A DNA stretch of 64,000 bases from Phoronis australis. Its lineage: Eukaryota; Phoronida; Phoronidae. Both the position numbers and the translations under genes were made by a program. Below are positions 24,545 to 35,185 of this stretch, one piece after another. The notes under the pieces were generated by a model, which had not been told where the DNA came from, made no database searches, and saw nothing but the letters and a program-made list of their open reading frames with translations. The stretch covers positions 897,097 through 961,096 of the forward strand of contig NMRA01000074.1 of the NCBI GenBank assembly GCA_002633005.1, given 5' to 3'. Position 1 is the stretch's first letter. Every line of letters starts with the position of its first letter.

Positions 24545-24690
24545 AAAAAATGCAAAGGTCTCTGATAATATAAGTTTAAAAGCTACTTACCGAGAAATTA
24601 TGTAATAATTTTTTCCAGACTGTGATACGCTCAAAATACTACTTGGATATTTTTTCAGCAAGTGTGAAGTAGAAGCGTAGGATCAAATTT
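24545..24690 (+). repeat. Dispersed repeat B, copy 1
   Basis: Contains AAATGCAAAGGTCTCTGA, TTTTTTCCAGACTGTGATAC and a TTCAGCAAGTGTGAAGT block. The same order recurs at 40343-40490 and 48598-48720. Confidence 0.55.
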
Positions 24691-26000
24691 CTGTCTAAGT
24701 CTTAAATCCCTGTCACGAAACACGTCCTTGATGAACCTACGACGTTTATGTTCATGTGATGTAAATATAGAAAATCCCTGAGTAACATAGCGACATAAAT
24801 ACTACAGACAATATACATGTATTGAGGACAATGGTATTTGGGACCCTTCCTCCGCCAGCACCTTCACTACGTCGGTTAATCGTGTCACTAACCATGCCGA
24901 AACAGTTGGTTGATTGGTAAACCGGAAGGCGTGATAACCAATCAAATGTTTTAATGGAGGGTGGACCCTTCTGGCCCAGAAATGTGAGTCGGTGCAGGCA
25001 TAGTCAACTAAGGTCCTTTTAAATTGCATGACCACTTGCATGATTCGGCAGTATATCTACCCATGCCTCTGAACATAGGCATACAACCAATGCCAGTTGA
25101 CTGATGAATCATAACCGGCCCTGCTTTTTCTTACTACCTTTTGATACCAGGCTTTAGAAACCAACCTTTATTGCACATCGCAGAAACTCTTTCCTCGCAC
25201 AAAACTGTTATTGCAAATCGTGAGGTCCTTTCACAATGACTGGATTTGTCTGCAAGCACGTGCAAGTGACCGGAAAACAGCACAAGAACTTTTATGTCGA
25301 TATCTTGCACTCAAATGTTCTGTTGTAAGAAGGTCCCAATGTTTGGAGTTGAGATTACGTGGTATTTTTGTTAGAATGTAAGGAGTTTTTTCAATGAGTG
25401 GTACGAGTGATAAGATGGTTTCCAACCTCTGAATAAGCCAGATGGATGATGAATGCAACTATACAAGTATTGAATAATATATGTAACACAACACATGACA
25501 ATAACATCCGAAGTCTATTTTTATGAGTATCCAACCTACAGGCTAACTATACATGTACATGTATACGAAAATCTATATAAAATAAACCTGAGAAACCGTG
25601 AACACCGGATTGAGATTACACGGAACCAGAGCCTTGGTTCATGCAATTCCATCTGCAACCCTCCCCCTTCCGAATGAAACAATTTTCAGTACCCCCTCTG
25701 ATTTCCCCAATGCGACCACCGTTGCTACAACGTCCTCTTCGCTTTCGTCACAATGCGCGGTCGCCACAATGTTTTTCCAAATACTACACTGAAGAAACCC
25801 TGTGGTCACAAGGCGGGGGTCCAGATTTTTGGGGTGTTTAGGTGTAGCTTACTTGCTTCGTTGGGAGTAGAAGGGGAGGACAAACCAGAACGCCAAACCC
25901 AGTGTGGCATGCTGTCTCACAGATTAAAAGCATAGTTACCTGTACAATCCCTCAGCAAGTACGTCGAGACAAATCAAGAATTTATGTTACTTTTAGGATA

Positions 26001-26174
26001 AATATAGATTATTACATGGCGAAGTCGTTATCCCCCGTTATCTAGAGCCCGAGTGGATTTTGGAGAATTATCGCCCGAGGGGCGTTAGCCCCGAGGGTGA
26101 TAATTTTCCAAAACCCACGAGGGCTCTAGATAAGGGGGATAACGGCTGAGAACATGTAATAATCTATTTATACC
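26001..26174. repeat. Long near-perfect palindrome (foldback)
   Basis: Arms 26001-26072 and 26099-26174 are near-perfect inverted copies (shared blocks ATTATTACATG, GTTATCCCCC, TCTAGAGCCC, GAGAATTATC). The 26-bp centre is itself a hairpin (CGAGGGGC..GCCCCGAG). Single-stranded DNA or RNA would form a stem of roughly 70 bp. It forms one end of the repeat at 26000-26880. Confidence 0.8.
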
Positions 26175-26711
26175 ACACACTAAACGAGAAACATTGCAAT
26201 GAATCGATTTTTACCTTATCTGACTCTCCACGGCTTTGTAACTACTTTCTATGTCAGAGGCCCGGGGTCGGAGGTCGTGACCTTTTAAGAAAAGCCGGGC
26301 TATTTTTGTCAAATAATGCTTTTACTCAAAACCAATTGAAAACTTAAATATAATAGAAATAAACTGAATTTATAAATTAACGTTTACCAACTATTATAGC
26401 TTAAAACACGATTTTTTCACGCTAAGCTTCGACCGGGAAATTATCGTCTGCTAAAGTAGGTTACCACTGGTAACTGAATATAATTTTCAAGCCAAAGATC
26501 CTGACGACACGATACCCGCATTCAAACTGGAGATCGGTGATTTACAAGTAAGAGGACATGAGAGAAATATTTCATTGAATTAAGATATCATTTTTATGGA
26601 AATTATGTGTCTTATTTTCCGTAGCGTATACGTACAGTACAATGCGGTTTGTTGAACGTGCGATTATTGCGCGTGCTCATTTAAGTATTCTATTTTCACA
26701 CTTGATGACGT

Positions 26712-26785
26712 CAGTCGCTGCGTGGTGTAGTGGTTAAAGTCGGAGACCAGCAATACTAGGGTCCCGGGTTCGACCCCGTCCTCGG
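26712..26785 (+). repeat. tRNA-derived (SINE-like) segment with Pol III A and B boxes
   Basis: A box TGGTGTAGTGG at 26723-26733 and B box GGTTCGACCCC at 26767-26777, 33 bp apart as in tRNA genes. Both fit the internal Pol III promoter consensus. No complementary acceptor stem can be drawn, so this is not a functional tRNA gene but a tRNA-derived head of a SINE-like repeat. Confidence 0.6.
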
Positions 26786-27518
26786 TTTCCCGCCAAATCG
26801 TTATCTCACTAGTGAGATAACTTTATGGGTTATTACACGGTTGTATCTGCCATTTGACGCCAATATTGTGGTATAAAACTCAATAAGTTGTCGAAGTACG
26901 TTCCAAGAAAGTGATTTTAAATTTGATTTAAGTTTTTGACTACAGTTTTGGGTCAAGTTTGATGTAACTTACCGAATGTTGAAGTTGAGAAATTGAGACA
27001 AATATTCATAAAAATGAACTACAGTTAGTTTAAAGGAATGCGCCCCAGGTCTGCACCCCAACTCATTTGAGCCCTGCGCTCACCGACTAAAACAACTACA
27101 ACATCCTGGGTTCAGCTATTACAACTTGTAATGGTATCAAATGAGCTTTCCGTCACTTCAGTTCGCTACTTTATCTGACAGCTTGCTGACACCAAATGCA
27201 AAATAGGCCTACTATAATCCCACACAAGACGCGTGCCACTCTTTTGGTAACAAAATTTCTTTAAACTTTACTCAAAAGGAAAAGAGACGGATTACAGCGA
27301 TTGTTGCCGTAGCCACCAAATGGACCCGTCAACCTAAGGCAGATATGTGCTTCTGCTATCGACCAGCAGGTTTATATAATCAGAAGTCCTTGCTGATGAG
27401 CTGTTGCGTTGGCTTGAAGAGATTTGCCTGTCATGTACTATATGAGACTTCTCAAATCGTAATTTAAAGATTACAACCTTTGGCATAAAGCTTTAAGCTG
27501 TACTGCATACAGCCAGTT

Positions 27519-29765
27519 TCAGTTTTTGACCTTCCTAGTGCAATCATCACTGTTGCAAGTTGTCTCAAAATAAACTCTTCCATTTTCGTATACATAAGGC
27601 GACCCCTGCCAAGTACACTTACTGAAGAAAAAAACAAGTCTCGAGTCTATTAAGGTGGCGACATACAAACGATGCAATTTGTTCACCAGAGTCTTGAATT
27701 CGGACACTTGGTTGACAGTATTTGACATGAGAGCAATCAGGAAATTGAGAAGAAGGATCGCAACCACGAAGACATACGTCATGTGTAGAAATACGACAAC
27801 AATGCCCTCTGGGGTGGATATTGGAACCTGGTCATCAAACGTTACCATATTTAGCATTGTTATAAACGTTGTGTACAAGGACTCCGGGAAGGAAATAAAC
27901 CCCGAATGCATGCACTGGCTCCCGAGTATAGCGTAAAACGTCATTGCGAAGGAGAAAAGGACGATGAGTTGAATAAACATAAAATTGACCATCCCAGTTA
28001 TCATCTCCTGGAAAGTGATGACGAAGTGACCGATAATGGTATTCAGACGAAGAAAATAGAAACAAGACCACAGATTGGTGATGATTGCAAAGGCGATACA
28101 AATAAATAAAACGCTGCGGCAATGATTGTCGTTGTGGATATCATAGAAGATCATCAAGACGACGGCTGATGCGCACGTGACGTGAACAAGGTCACACATT
28201 ATGTAAAAGCCACACCTGGCAACATTTGTAGATTTCATTTTGTCCGCCATTATTGGAGTCAAAGTTGTCTTTTTATCATAGATCTGAATGAGGTCTATAC
28301 TATGCCCGATAACAGTAGAGAAAAGCCGAAAGAATATCAGAGGCATGAGGACACAGAGTATTTTATGTATATCCAAACCCGTGAAACTGTTTTCAGTACA
28401 GCTAGAGTTGAAGTCGCCAACAGTCATATTGGACATGTTGTTTGAACTCATGAAGTCGTCAAAACGAAATTTACGCCTCATCGAATGTAAAGACAGAGAG
28501 AGCAAATCTTGAAAGAAAGCAAAGAACAGGGCAACATATGCAAACCTGTAGAGCATCCAGAAACGTATCGACCATCTCATAGACTTGTTGTAGGAATCAA
28601 CCCAATTCATCAACGGTGAGTACAAAAAGTCCTGGCTTCTTGAAATTTGAGAGAGTCTCTCATAAGACAAGAATTGGAGCAGAAAAAACGGATTGAACCT
28701 TGATCGCTTTCCGTGACTGGAAACGTAGTCTGTGACGTCATAATAGGCAATGGCCCGATGTCCTGCATAGGTCTTGGTATGCCTGTAAACGCCTTCCGTA
28801 TTCATGGTTTCATTGGCCATGTCTAATGCGCCAATTTTAAACGCCAGTTCTAATGGCCGGAAACCCCTCGCGTCTTCTGCCATAAGTAGTTTGTGCAGTA
28901 TTGATCTACCCTGAATGGAGCTGCTCTGAATGAAGTCCTTAGCTAACCGAAATTTCTTCACAGCTATTTCACTTGACGACGAGGAAACACTCAAAGTGAC
29001 AAGTCTGTGAATGAAATTCCAATCACAAAAGGAAATGCTCAGGACTGAAGCGCCCATTTTAATCAGATAATCGGCAAGTTTGATATTGCCGTTACACAAT
29101 GCCGTGTCGACAGGATTTGTACAGGCGAGTTGTTGCTGCCCATGATTCCGATTTTTCTGGTTTGCGGCGTAATAACTGATGAGCTCCTTAGAAAACGTTG
29201 AGCTGTAAATGGCGCGCATTGTTCTTTCATTTTGGAAAACAAATTTTCCGCGAACCATCCGCTGCCGCTGGAAAGGATCGACTCCCGCTAAAATGGCAGC
29301 AATTTTTTCAATGTTTCCCCCGTTCAACTCCTGAAGCCAAAACCCATACTCGTCCAAGTACATAACGAGGGATTCTTTGTTTTGAAGTAAAATCGCTGGA
29401 GGTTCATGCATTTCATCTAGATATTCCTTGGCCACTTTCTCGAGATCGGTGAGATGCAGATTTCCATGACTCTTCAGTGTTTCTGAAGGAGCTGGTGAAA
29501 CTCTATTTTCTCTCACAAAGAACAAAGAGCCATCAGGTGATGCCTTTGAGTCTGAAAGAATGAGTGTAGGGCAACATGAGATGCACTGCGAGACTCTCAG
29601 TGGCGGGGTACATTGAAGACTCTGCTCTGTCAGACTAATATACATGTACTTTAAATGACTTTTGAATAAGGTTGGGATTACGATGATCCGTAACCCCTGG
29701 TTGGTAACGGGAGACCCGTCTCTCCAATATCCGAAGACGGGTTGCCCGTTATTGACCTTAAACAT
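27519..29765 (-). CDS. TRP-like six-transmembrane cation channel (single ORF)
   Basis: The ORF encodes 748 residues from the first ATG (29765); it is open a few codons further upstream but without an ATG. The N-terminal half is soluble, with weak ankyrin-like segments at about 215-245 (NPVDTALCNGNIKLADYLIK) and 285-315 (GFRPLELAFKIGALDMAN). Six hydrophobic helices follow at about 403-423, 466-488, 516-542, 551-573, 592-614 and 654-682. A pore-helix-like stretch at 627-645 ends NMVTFDD. S6 runs LLLNFLIALMSNTVNQV, which matches the TRPV/TRP S6 consensus, so a plasma-membrane cation channel is the best reading. Subfamily is not settled: ankyrin repeats are poor and the usual TRPV filter is absent. 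The first ~100 residues look less like coding sequence, so a later start or an upstream exon is possible. The lack of introns is unusual beside its split neighbours. Confidence 0.8.
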   Translation of the reverse strand: MFKVNNGQPVFGYWRDGSPVTNQGLRIIVIPTLFKSHLKYMYISLTEQSLQCTPPLRVSQCISCCPTLILSDSKASPDGSLFFVRENRVSPAPSETLKSHGNLHLTDLEKVAKEYLDEMHEPPAILLQNKESLVMYLDEYGFWLQELNGGNIEKIAAILAGVDPFQRQRMVRGKFVFQNERTMRAIYSSTFSKELISYYAANQKNRNHGQQQLACTNPVDTALCNGNIKLADYLIKMGASVLSISFCDWNFIHRLVTLSVSSSSSEIAVKKFRLAKDFIQSSSIQGRSILHKLLMAEDARGFRPLELAFKIGALDMANETMNTEGVYRHTKTYAGHRAIAYYDVTDYVSSHGKRSRFNPFFLLQFLSYERLSQISRSQDFLYSPLMNWVDSYNKSMRWSIRFWMLYRFAYVALFFAFFQDLLSLSLHSMRRKFRFDDFMSSNNMSNMTVGDFNSSCTENSFTGLDIHKILCVLMPLIFFRLFSTVIGHSIDLIQIYDKKTTLTPIMADKMKSTNVARCGFYIMCDLVHVTCASAVVLMIFYDIHNDNHCRSVLFICIAFAIITNLWSCFYFLRLNTIIGHFVITFQEMITGMVNFMFIQLIVLFSFAMTFYAILGSQCMHSGFISFPESLYTTFITMLNMVTFDDQVPISTPEGIVVVFLHMTYVFVVAILLLNFLIALMSNTVNQVSEFKTLVNKLHRLYVATLIDSRLVFFFSKCTWQGSPYVYENGRVYFETTCNSDDCTRKVKN

Positions 29766-30017
29766 AATGGTGCTGCCCAAGGGTATGACCTACATGTACA
29801 TCAGTCACCAGATCTCTCAGTGATGAGGATTTCAGTATATTACACCTACACCCCGAGAAGTGGAAACGCTGGATACGAGAAGCTACATGTATTAAGATCC
29901 AAGACCATAGACCTAGTCTTAACAGAGATCCGGGACTTGAAGTGTATTTAGATCTGATACGGGATTATCCCCGACATCAGCGAGTCCCCGGCACTGTTTT
30001 TATCGTTTTACTCTACT

Positions 30018-30031
30018 ACACCAGAGGGCGC
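30018..30031 (+). promoter_or_regulatory. CTCF-like motif upstream of the TRP-like gene
   Basis: ACACCAGAGGGCGC matches the bilaterian CTCF core CCASYAGRKGGCRS at all but the first position. It lies about 250 bp upstream of the TRP-like ATG. Binding is not shown. A single 14-bp match can occur by chance. Confidence 0.35.
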
Positions 30032-30302
30032 ACCTTGTGGTGAATCAAGTCCGTGAGATATGGACGAAACGGCTGCACACTTTCTACAAAAGGTACTGTT
30101 TCTCTGGTTCCGAAAGGCATCTTTGTTCAATATTTTTATCATCTAAGTGGAACGCAACAATATACATAGTATCAAAATAAAATGAAATAAGTACTTAGCA
30201 GTTAAGGTAAACTTTCGTCTGTAGGGAATTACGATGCATCAATGCAAACATTGGTGTAAATTTCGTTGTTCATATATAAATACTTTTTAAAAGACTTTAT
30301 TA

Positions 30303-31293
30303 CAGTGGCGGATCTAGGATATCACAAGGGGGGGGCCAACATTTTGTCCGGCTGTAAACATTTGCGCAAACTGAACTACGATTGTAGATGCGCATAGCAC
30401 CGAATGGGGGGAGGTAAAAGGAAAATTTTCTGTTTTTACCTCTAAAAATCAAGTATTTTCCTTGATTCCTAAAGTGTTATCCAAGAAAAAAAGGCAAAAA
30501 AAAAAAAAAAACCACGGAAAACCTGTCAAACAGGAAAAACTGCAAGTACCAAAGACTCGAACTCACGCCCTTGCGCATAGAGCGCGCGTGCGTTACCACT
30601 ACACCACCACGATTTAACTACTATTGTCATACTAAGAGACCTACTTGTTTATGGTCCACAGCGTTTGCGCGCGAAACCTACTTCTTTTTGTAATGCTTAT
30701 TACACGTTTTGTGCCATCGATTCTTAACAAATTTGTCGTATTTAAAATAGTCTTCAAATGCCCAAAAGACCAAATCCGTTTTTCGTGTTGGCAATAATGA
30801 CGGGATTGCTTTGGAAATCGTCTTAACATAAGGTTTGACAAAGAGTGTATTGCGAGTTTCTGAGTGATTCACTAAGGCTTCGATTAAAATTCCCATCTTA
30901 CCAGCAGCTTCTGTTTTTTCATTGTCACTCAGGTTCCATTTTCTTTAAAAAATGAAGTAAATTTTCTTCATTGCACAGTGGAGCAGACGATGGAAACTGA
31001 GTCGTAGTGCGCAGCGCCACTGCCGGTCGCCTGGGATATCGCGGGAGAGCCTATACTTAGCCATAGTTCCGTTACGAATGCGCCGTGTTCCGAATTTGAC
31101 ACTTGAAATTAGATTTGAGCCCCCCCCCCAACACTAAAACTGCACACATTTAAATCTTTTTTCATCCGTATAATTTTAATTACCGGGGTTAATTGATTAA
31201 CTCAACAGGCCTACGCTCTTACTGTTTTATTTTTTTTGCGGCAGCCAAGGGGGGGGGCCCGGGCCCCCTGGGCCCCCCCTAAATCCGCCTATG
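30303..31293. mobile_element. hAT-like TIR element of about 1 kb with internal tRNA-like segment
   Basis: Left end CAGTGGCGGATCTAGG and reverse-complemented right end CATAGGCGGATTTAGG match at 13 of 16 positions. G-runs follow the left end and C-runs precede the right end. Inside are a poly-A run (30494-30511), a minus-strand tRNA-like segment (30541-30612) and short minus-strand ORFs at 30641-30896 without a recognisable transposase. A single N is at 31297. No matching 8-bp target duplication was seen, so the exact ends are uncertain. Confidence 0.5.
30541..30612 (-). repeat. tRNA-derived (SINE-like) segment, minus strand
   Basis: On the minus strand the A box is TGGTGTAGTGG (30596-30606) and the B box is AGTTCGAGTCT (30553-30563), spaced as in a tRNA. 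A GCGC/GCGC stem with a 7-nt loop could be an anticodon arm, but acceptor and T stems do not pair. It is read as a tRNA pseudogene or SINE head. Confidence 0.5.
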
Positions 31294-33001
31294 AGCNTAA
31301 ACCTGTACCATGGCTAATCATAGTGACAACATTGTGACAAACTGCTAATTTTATGAAAAAAAATGTTGGCCTAACTTATTATCATTTTTGGAGTTAGGTC
31401 AACCCAAGAGATTCTTCTTCTTTTTCACCGTTCCCGGCCATACAGCTTAGATAGTCAGTGTGGTCATCTGAGCGAAGTCTGCAGTTCACGTCAATGATGC
31501 CGTCGGGCCCCACAGTTTTACCTCGAGTTCCACCCGACTGGGCCAACCCCAAGAGATAACATTACGACTTCAATTTCAAAATTGGTGAGATGTCACTTTC
31601 CCAGATTAAGACCATTTGCGTGATTGATAAATGCAGGCACTCTTAAGAAAGAAATATCCAAATTTGACTGGCTAATTTTGGAAAATTAAAAAAAAAATTG
31701 TTATCAGCACCGTTGTTTTCCTATGCATTTATCTATTTTTAAATCAGTTTATTAAAAATATTGGTACACCACCTGACTAATATAAGATTGGAACAGTCAA
31801 CGGTCAAAATCTGCGCATTTTCAGTTTTCAGAAAATATGACTTGGTGAAACGAATTATATGTTTTTGTAGATATTCAATTAAATGCACAGAATTGCCAAT
31901 AAGGTTACAAACAATCTTTCAAAGAAAGCAGGGCTGGTAAGCATGTGAAACCGGACTTGTTCCATTTGCATCTAATTCAACATTGATTCTTTTACACCTT
32001 TACCAATTCTCAAGTGGCATTCAAGACGCCGGCATCAAAGAATCTGGAATACCCCTGAAAACTACACTTTCGCTTCCCCTTTATTACGGTATAGTTGCAA
32101 TCGGCTGGCCTGTGTAACATGTAAAATTAGTGGGTGATTGGTTTTGTAGATTTTTGAATTGTCGTAATGAAGCTCAAGCGAATGTGTACTTACCCATTTT
32201 AAAACAAAGGTTACTAAATCCAACTGGATCACGGTGCTAAAAGGATCAATCAAGATTTAGGTAATAAGGTCCGTACAACCGAACTGACGACCTCAGAGTC
32301 AAGGCAGATGAAGACAATTACGTTGCTTTCCCTCACGCATTTAACTGCAGCTTGATTATTCTTAAATCAACACATTGATGGCATTGCAAATAAAAAATGT
32401 AGTTGTATAACCAAAATCTCGCAATGCACACCGATCACGTGAAGTGATTTCTGGGCGGGGGTGCATCCCAAGTTGCAAGGTAGACACGTGCAGTAAATTA
32501 TGGAAATGTACATTCGTGAGAAAATACGCCGAAAAGTGAACTGATGAATTAGCCAAATGATGGATGGTTCTGATATGTTAATGAATCTATTAATTACAGC
32601 CAATCCGGCTACGGGAAAATGCATACGTTACGATCGTCCTCCATCTTCATTCTCACCAATGAGCCAGACTGAGATTGTTCAAAAAGAAATCCCTCGCTTA
32701 CAAAAGTAGAACAGTGAAATTTCGATGACGCAACAATTTCTTTCAATTACTAGCTTCTCATCTGAAGTACACGTAAGACAACTATTAATTATGTGTAACA
32801 CGTATGGGTGATACTATGAAAATGTGACGTCGCCAAAATCACAGAACTCGTGCTTCTGTAATCCCAACGCTGTACATCTACCACCAGGGTCCGCCACTGA
32901 ATAAATGCCTCAAATCCTGTAAAGAGAGTTTTTCATCTTTGCCATTAGTTGCCCTGCAAAGTCGGTTACCGGCGCACCTAACGCACCACGGAACTTAAAC
33001 T
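31294..33001. other. Spacer, no gene recognised
   Basis: No supported exon. A single transposon-like terminus (GTCCGCCACTG, about 32889) hints at more decayed hAT-like sequence. Otherwise nothing recognised. Confidence 0.3.
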
Positions 33002-33333
33002 TCAATGCAAAACAGATAACAACAACGTCACCGAGTTGTTGCAATTGATGCGGCACCTGGATAAAGTTCGTTTGATATCAACCGGCTTAATTGTATACTT
33101 TGAATGGACTTGAAAAGTTGGAATCATTGGCGTACCGCACTCTGTAATGATAAACTTCTCCACCAGGGCCTTTGTTTTTGTGTGGCTCCTTCCAGCAACC
33201 TTTTCATTGGAATTGCACCTGGGACACATCGAACGAAATATGTCGTTGCAGTACGCTTGCATGGACATTCCGCCGTATTTACTATGCGCTGGTGAGTCGA
33301 TGACTTTACAGTGGCACACTTGGCAAGCGTGAC
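33002..33333 (-). CDS. Cysteine-rich coding exon, unidentified secreted-type protein
   Basis: An open frame of about 110 residues follows an acceptor CCGTTAG before 33333. The frame is entered in phase 1 (x-GT, then HACQVCHCKVIDSPAHS). Cysteines occur as C-x2-C-x-C near the start, then at AYC, MCPRC, TEC and SRCRINC. Codon use looks coding. The C-x2-C-x-C start and CPRC recall VWC modules, and a TIMP/NTR-type beginning is an alternative. Neither is convincing. The frame ends at a stop at 33002, or the exon may end earlier at a GT near 33054. No partner exons were found with confidence. Confidence 0.4.
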
Positions 33334-34846
33334 CTAACGGTGTTTATGAGAACTATCCTTTGCCACAAAAGCGTATCCATACACTGTTTGAGTTTGAGTT
33401 TGATTTGCTTCATGTACGATGCACGTTAGACAAAAACAAATCAGAAAACGACCACCTCAGTTGATACGAACCCCCCAGAGTTGAGAACCAAGTTTAAACA
33501 AAAGAAATGGACAGGAAAGTAACCCCTTACACAATCAAGAGCACTTTCGACCTAATCCGAGGATATTCTTAATAATTTGCAAAGTGGCACTTAATTAACG
33601 ATGTCACGCATATCCGGAAATCGATCAGTTGAAAACAACCACGAGTCAGAGAACATTTTGCAAAGGCTTTGTCGATGATGAATGAATTGTAATGACTTCA
33701 TAATGGGGTTAACGATGGATTGCTGTTATGGCCAGTCAAAGATTTGAACAGATTCCAATCGATACGCATAGTTGAGACTAACATTGTTAATGTATAACTA
33801 AATATTAAAATCGTTATTTGACAGAATTGCGCCAAATACTTCACGCATTTTATTTAAACGATAAGTGACAATTTCACAAAATTCCAGGATGACGCAGCAC
33901 ATTTTTCTCAACACTCCGTGTTCGGGTGCATGAAGCAGTCCCGAATAGGCACTACGTCCCCTAAATCTTTTGCGTATTTGTTTCGTACTTCACTCACAGA
34001 TGTAACGTTTTTCAATAATTGTATCTTCATAATGAGCTCCTCATTGACCAATGGCATTTCAGGCCCTTAATTCCCATAATTCAGTCAAATTATTTAGCGA
34101 TTTTTTCCTTAAATTAGGGTCGTTGCATGAAAAGACTCCCTACTTATTTTCAACAATATTCAGAATTCAACAAAGAGTTAACTCATGATATGTATCAAAG
34201 CCAGTAATGAGGTTCAAACAGCATAAGAAAGGAAAAACAATGTTGCCAAAAGCCCACAAACTTGCAGTAGATTTAGGGAATATAGTTGAGTCCCTATTTG
34301 GGAGTGTTTCATGAAAGCCGGTACTGGGGTCTGTTTCATGAAAATTAACTGCATGTATCAAACAGGCAAATGCTCTTACGGGAACATGACTTGTTAAGAA
34401 TTTGAAATTGGTGTCGTGTCATTACCTCTTGGGTTGACCCTTAACCCCAAAAAATGAGAGCTAGTTGCGCCTAGAGTCGTTTTATAAAAACAAAAAGTCA
34501 AGCAAATCGTCACAACTTTGAGGCCACTCTTGCTCAGAAACCTGGCCAGGCGTAATGAAAGCCTTCAAAACATACAAAGAAAAATTACAAATACACCCCT
34601 GCATTGGTACATCGCAATTCATAAGAGATCAAAAGCTATAAATCACTTAAATGTATTTATATTACTTGTTTTGTTTTTGTTGACCATTTACACGGATGGG
34701 AGCACTTGCACATGGTGCTCAAGTTAAAACTCTCGTCAAATCCTGGGTAACATCCCAAGGAACAAAATACCTGTGCTACTGATGAGATACTGAGAATTCG
34801 GTGTTGATTGATAATCAATCAATACTAAGACAAAGCAACGACTATA
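33334..34846. other. Spacer, no gene recognised
   Basis: AT-rich sequence with no supported exon. A short plus-strand hydrophobic frame at about 34640-34727 (NVFILLVLFLLTIY) lacks a local ATG and splice context. Confidence 0.3.
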
Positions 34847-35185
34847 GTAGGCCAAGTGTGACATAAGTCCGATTTACTACAGTGATGTTTCACGTTTTCA
34901 GTAATACTTTTAACCAATCAGAACCATGAATAATGTCTGTAAATAGATATTGATTACTGTAACCATAATTTGTTCCAGTAATAAATGTTCATCACCATAA
35001 TAAATCAACCAATAGAATGTCAGGAATAATTGCTGCAATAATTGTTTATTACTGTAAATATCATTCCACTTATAAATATTTATCACAATAATTACTCCTG
35101 GCTTCTGATTGGCTAAAGAATCATTACTGGAATAAATCGCGAATTATCTATGTAATAAATAGGACTTGTGTCGCACTTGGCCCAC
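34847..35185. mobile_element. MITE with ~36-bp terminal inverted repeats
   Basis: Left terminus GGCCAAGTGTGACATAAGTC followed by CGATTTACTACA. The right terminus, read in reverse complement, is GGCCAAGTGCGACACAAGTC followed by CTATTTATTACA. The inside is AT-rich and full of short ATTACTG / AATAATT motifs, without coding capacity. The superfamily cannot be set because the target duplication is unclear. Confidence 0.7.

Larger units (their letters stand above)
20566..25995. other. Long spacer, no gene recognised
   Basis: Apart from the entries at 23885 and 24545, I see no supported gene in this 5.4-kb stretch. A GC-richer patch at 23030-23160 is flanked by AG and GT, but no frame could be assigned. 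Repeated ACATGTACATGT runs are dispersed through it. Confidence 0.35.
26000..26880 (+). repeat. Dispersed palindrome-headed repeat, copy 2 (with tRNA-like segment)
   Basis: About 880 bp homologous to 10669-11330 in opposite orientation. It begins with a long palindrome (26001-26174), continues through the shared CTAAGCTTCGACCGGGAAAT and CTCACTAGTGAGATAA blocks and ends near ATTGTGGTATAAAACT. The ends are related as inverted repeats. It carries a tRNA-like Pol III promoter segment that copy 1 lacks. No ORF of note. Confidence 0.7.

Noticed and set aside
26712-26785. Candidate functional tRNA gene
   Set aside because: A and B boxes are good but acceptor and T stems do not pair. Kept only as a tRNA-derived repeat.
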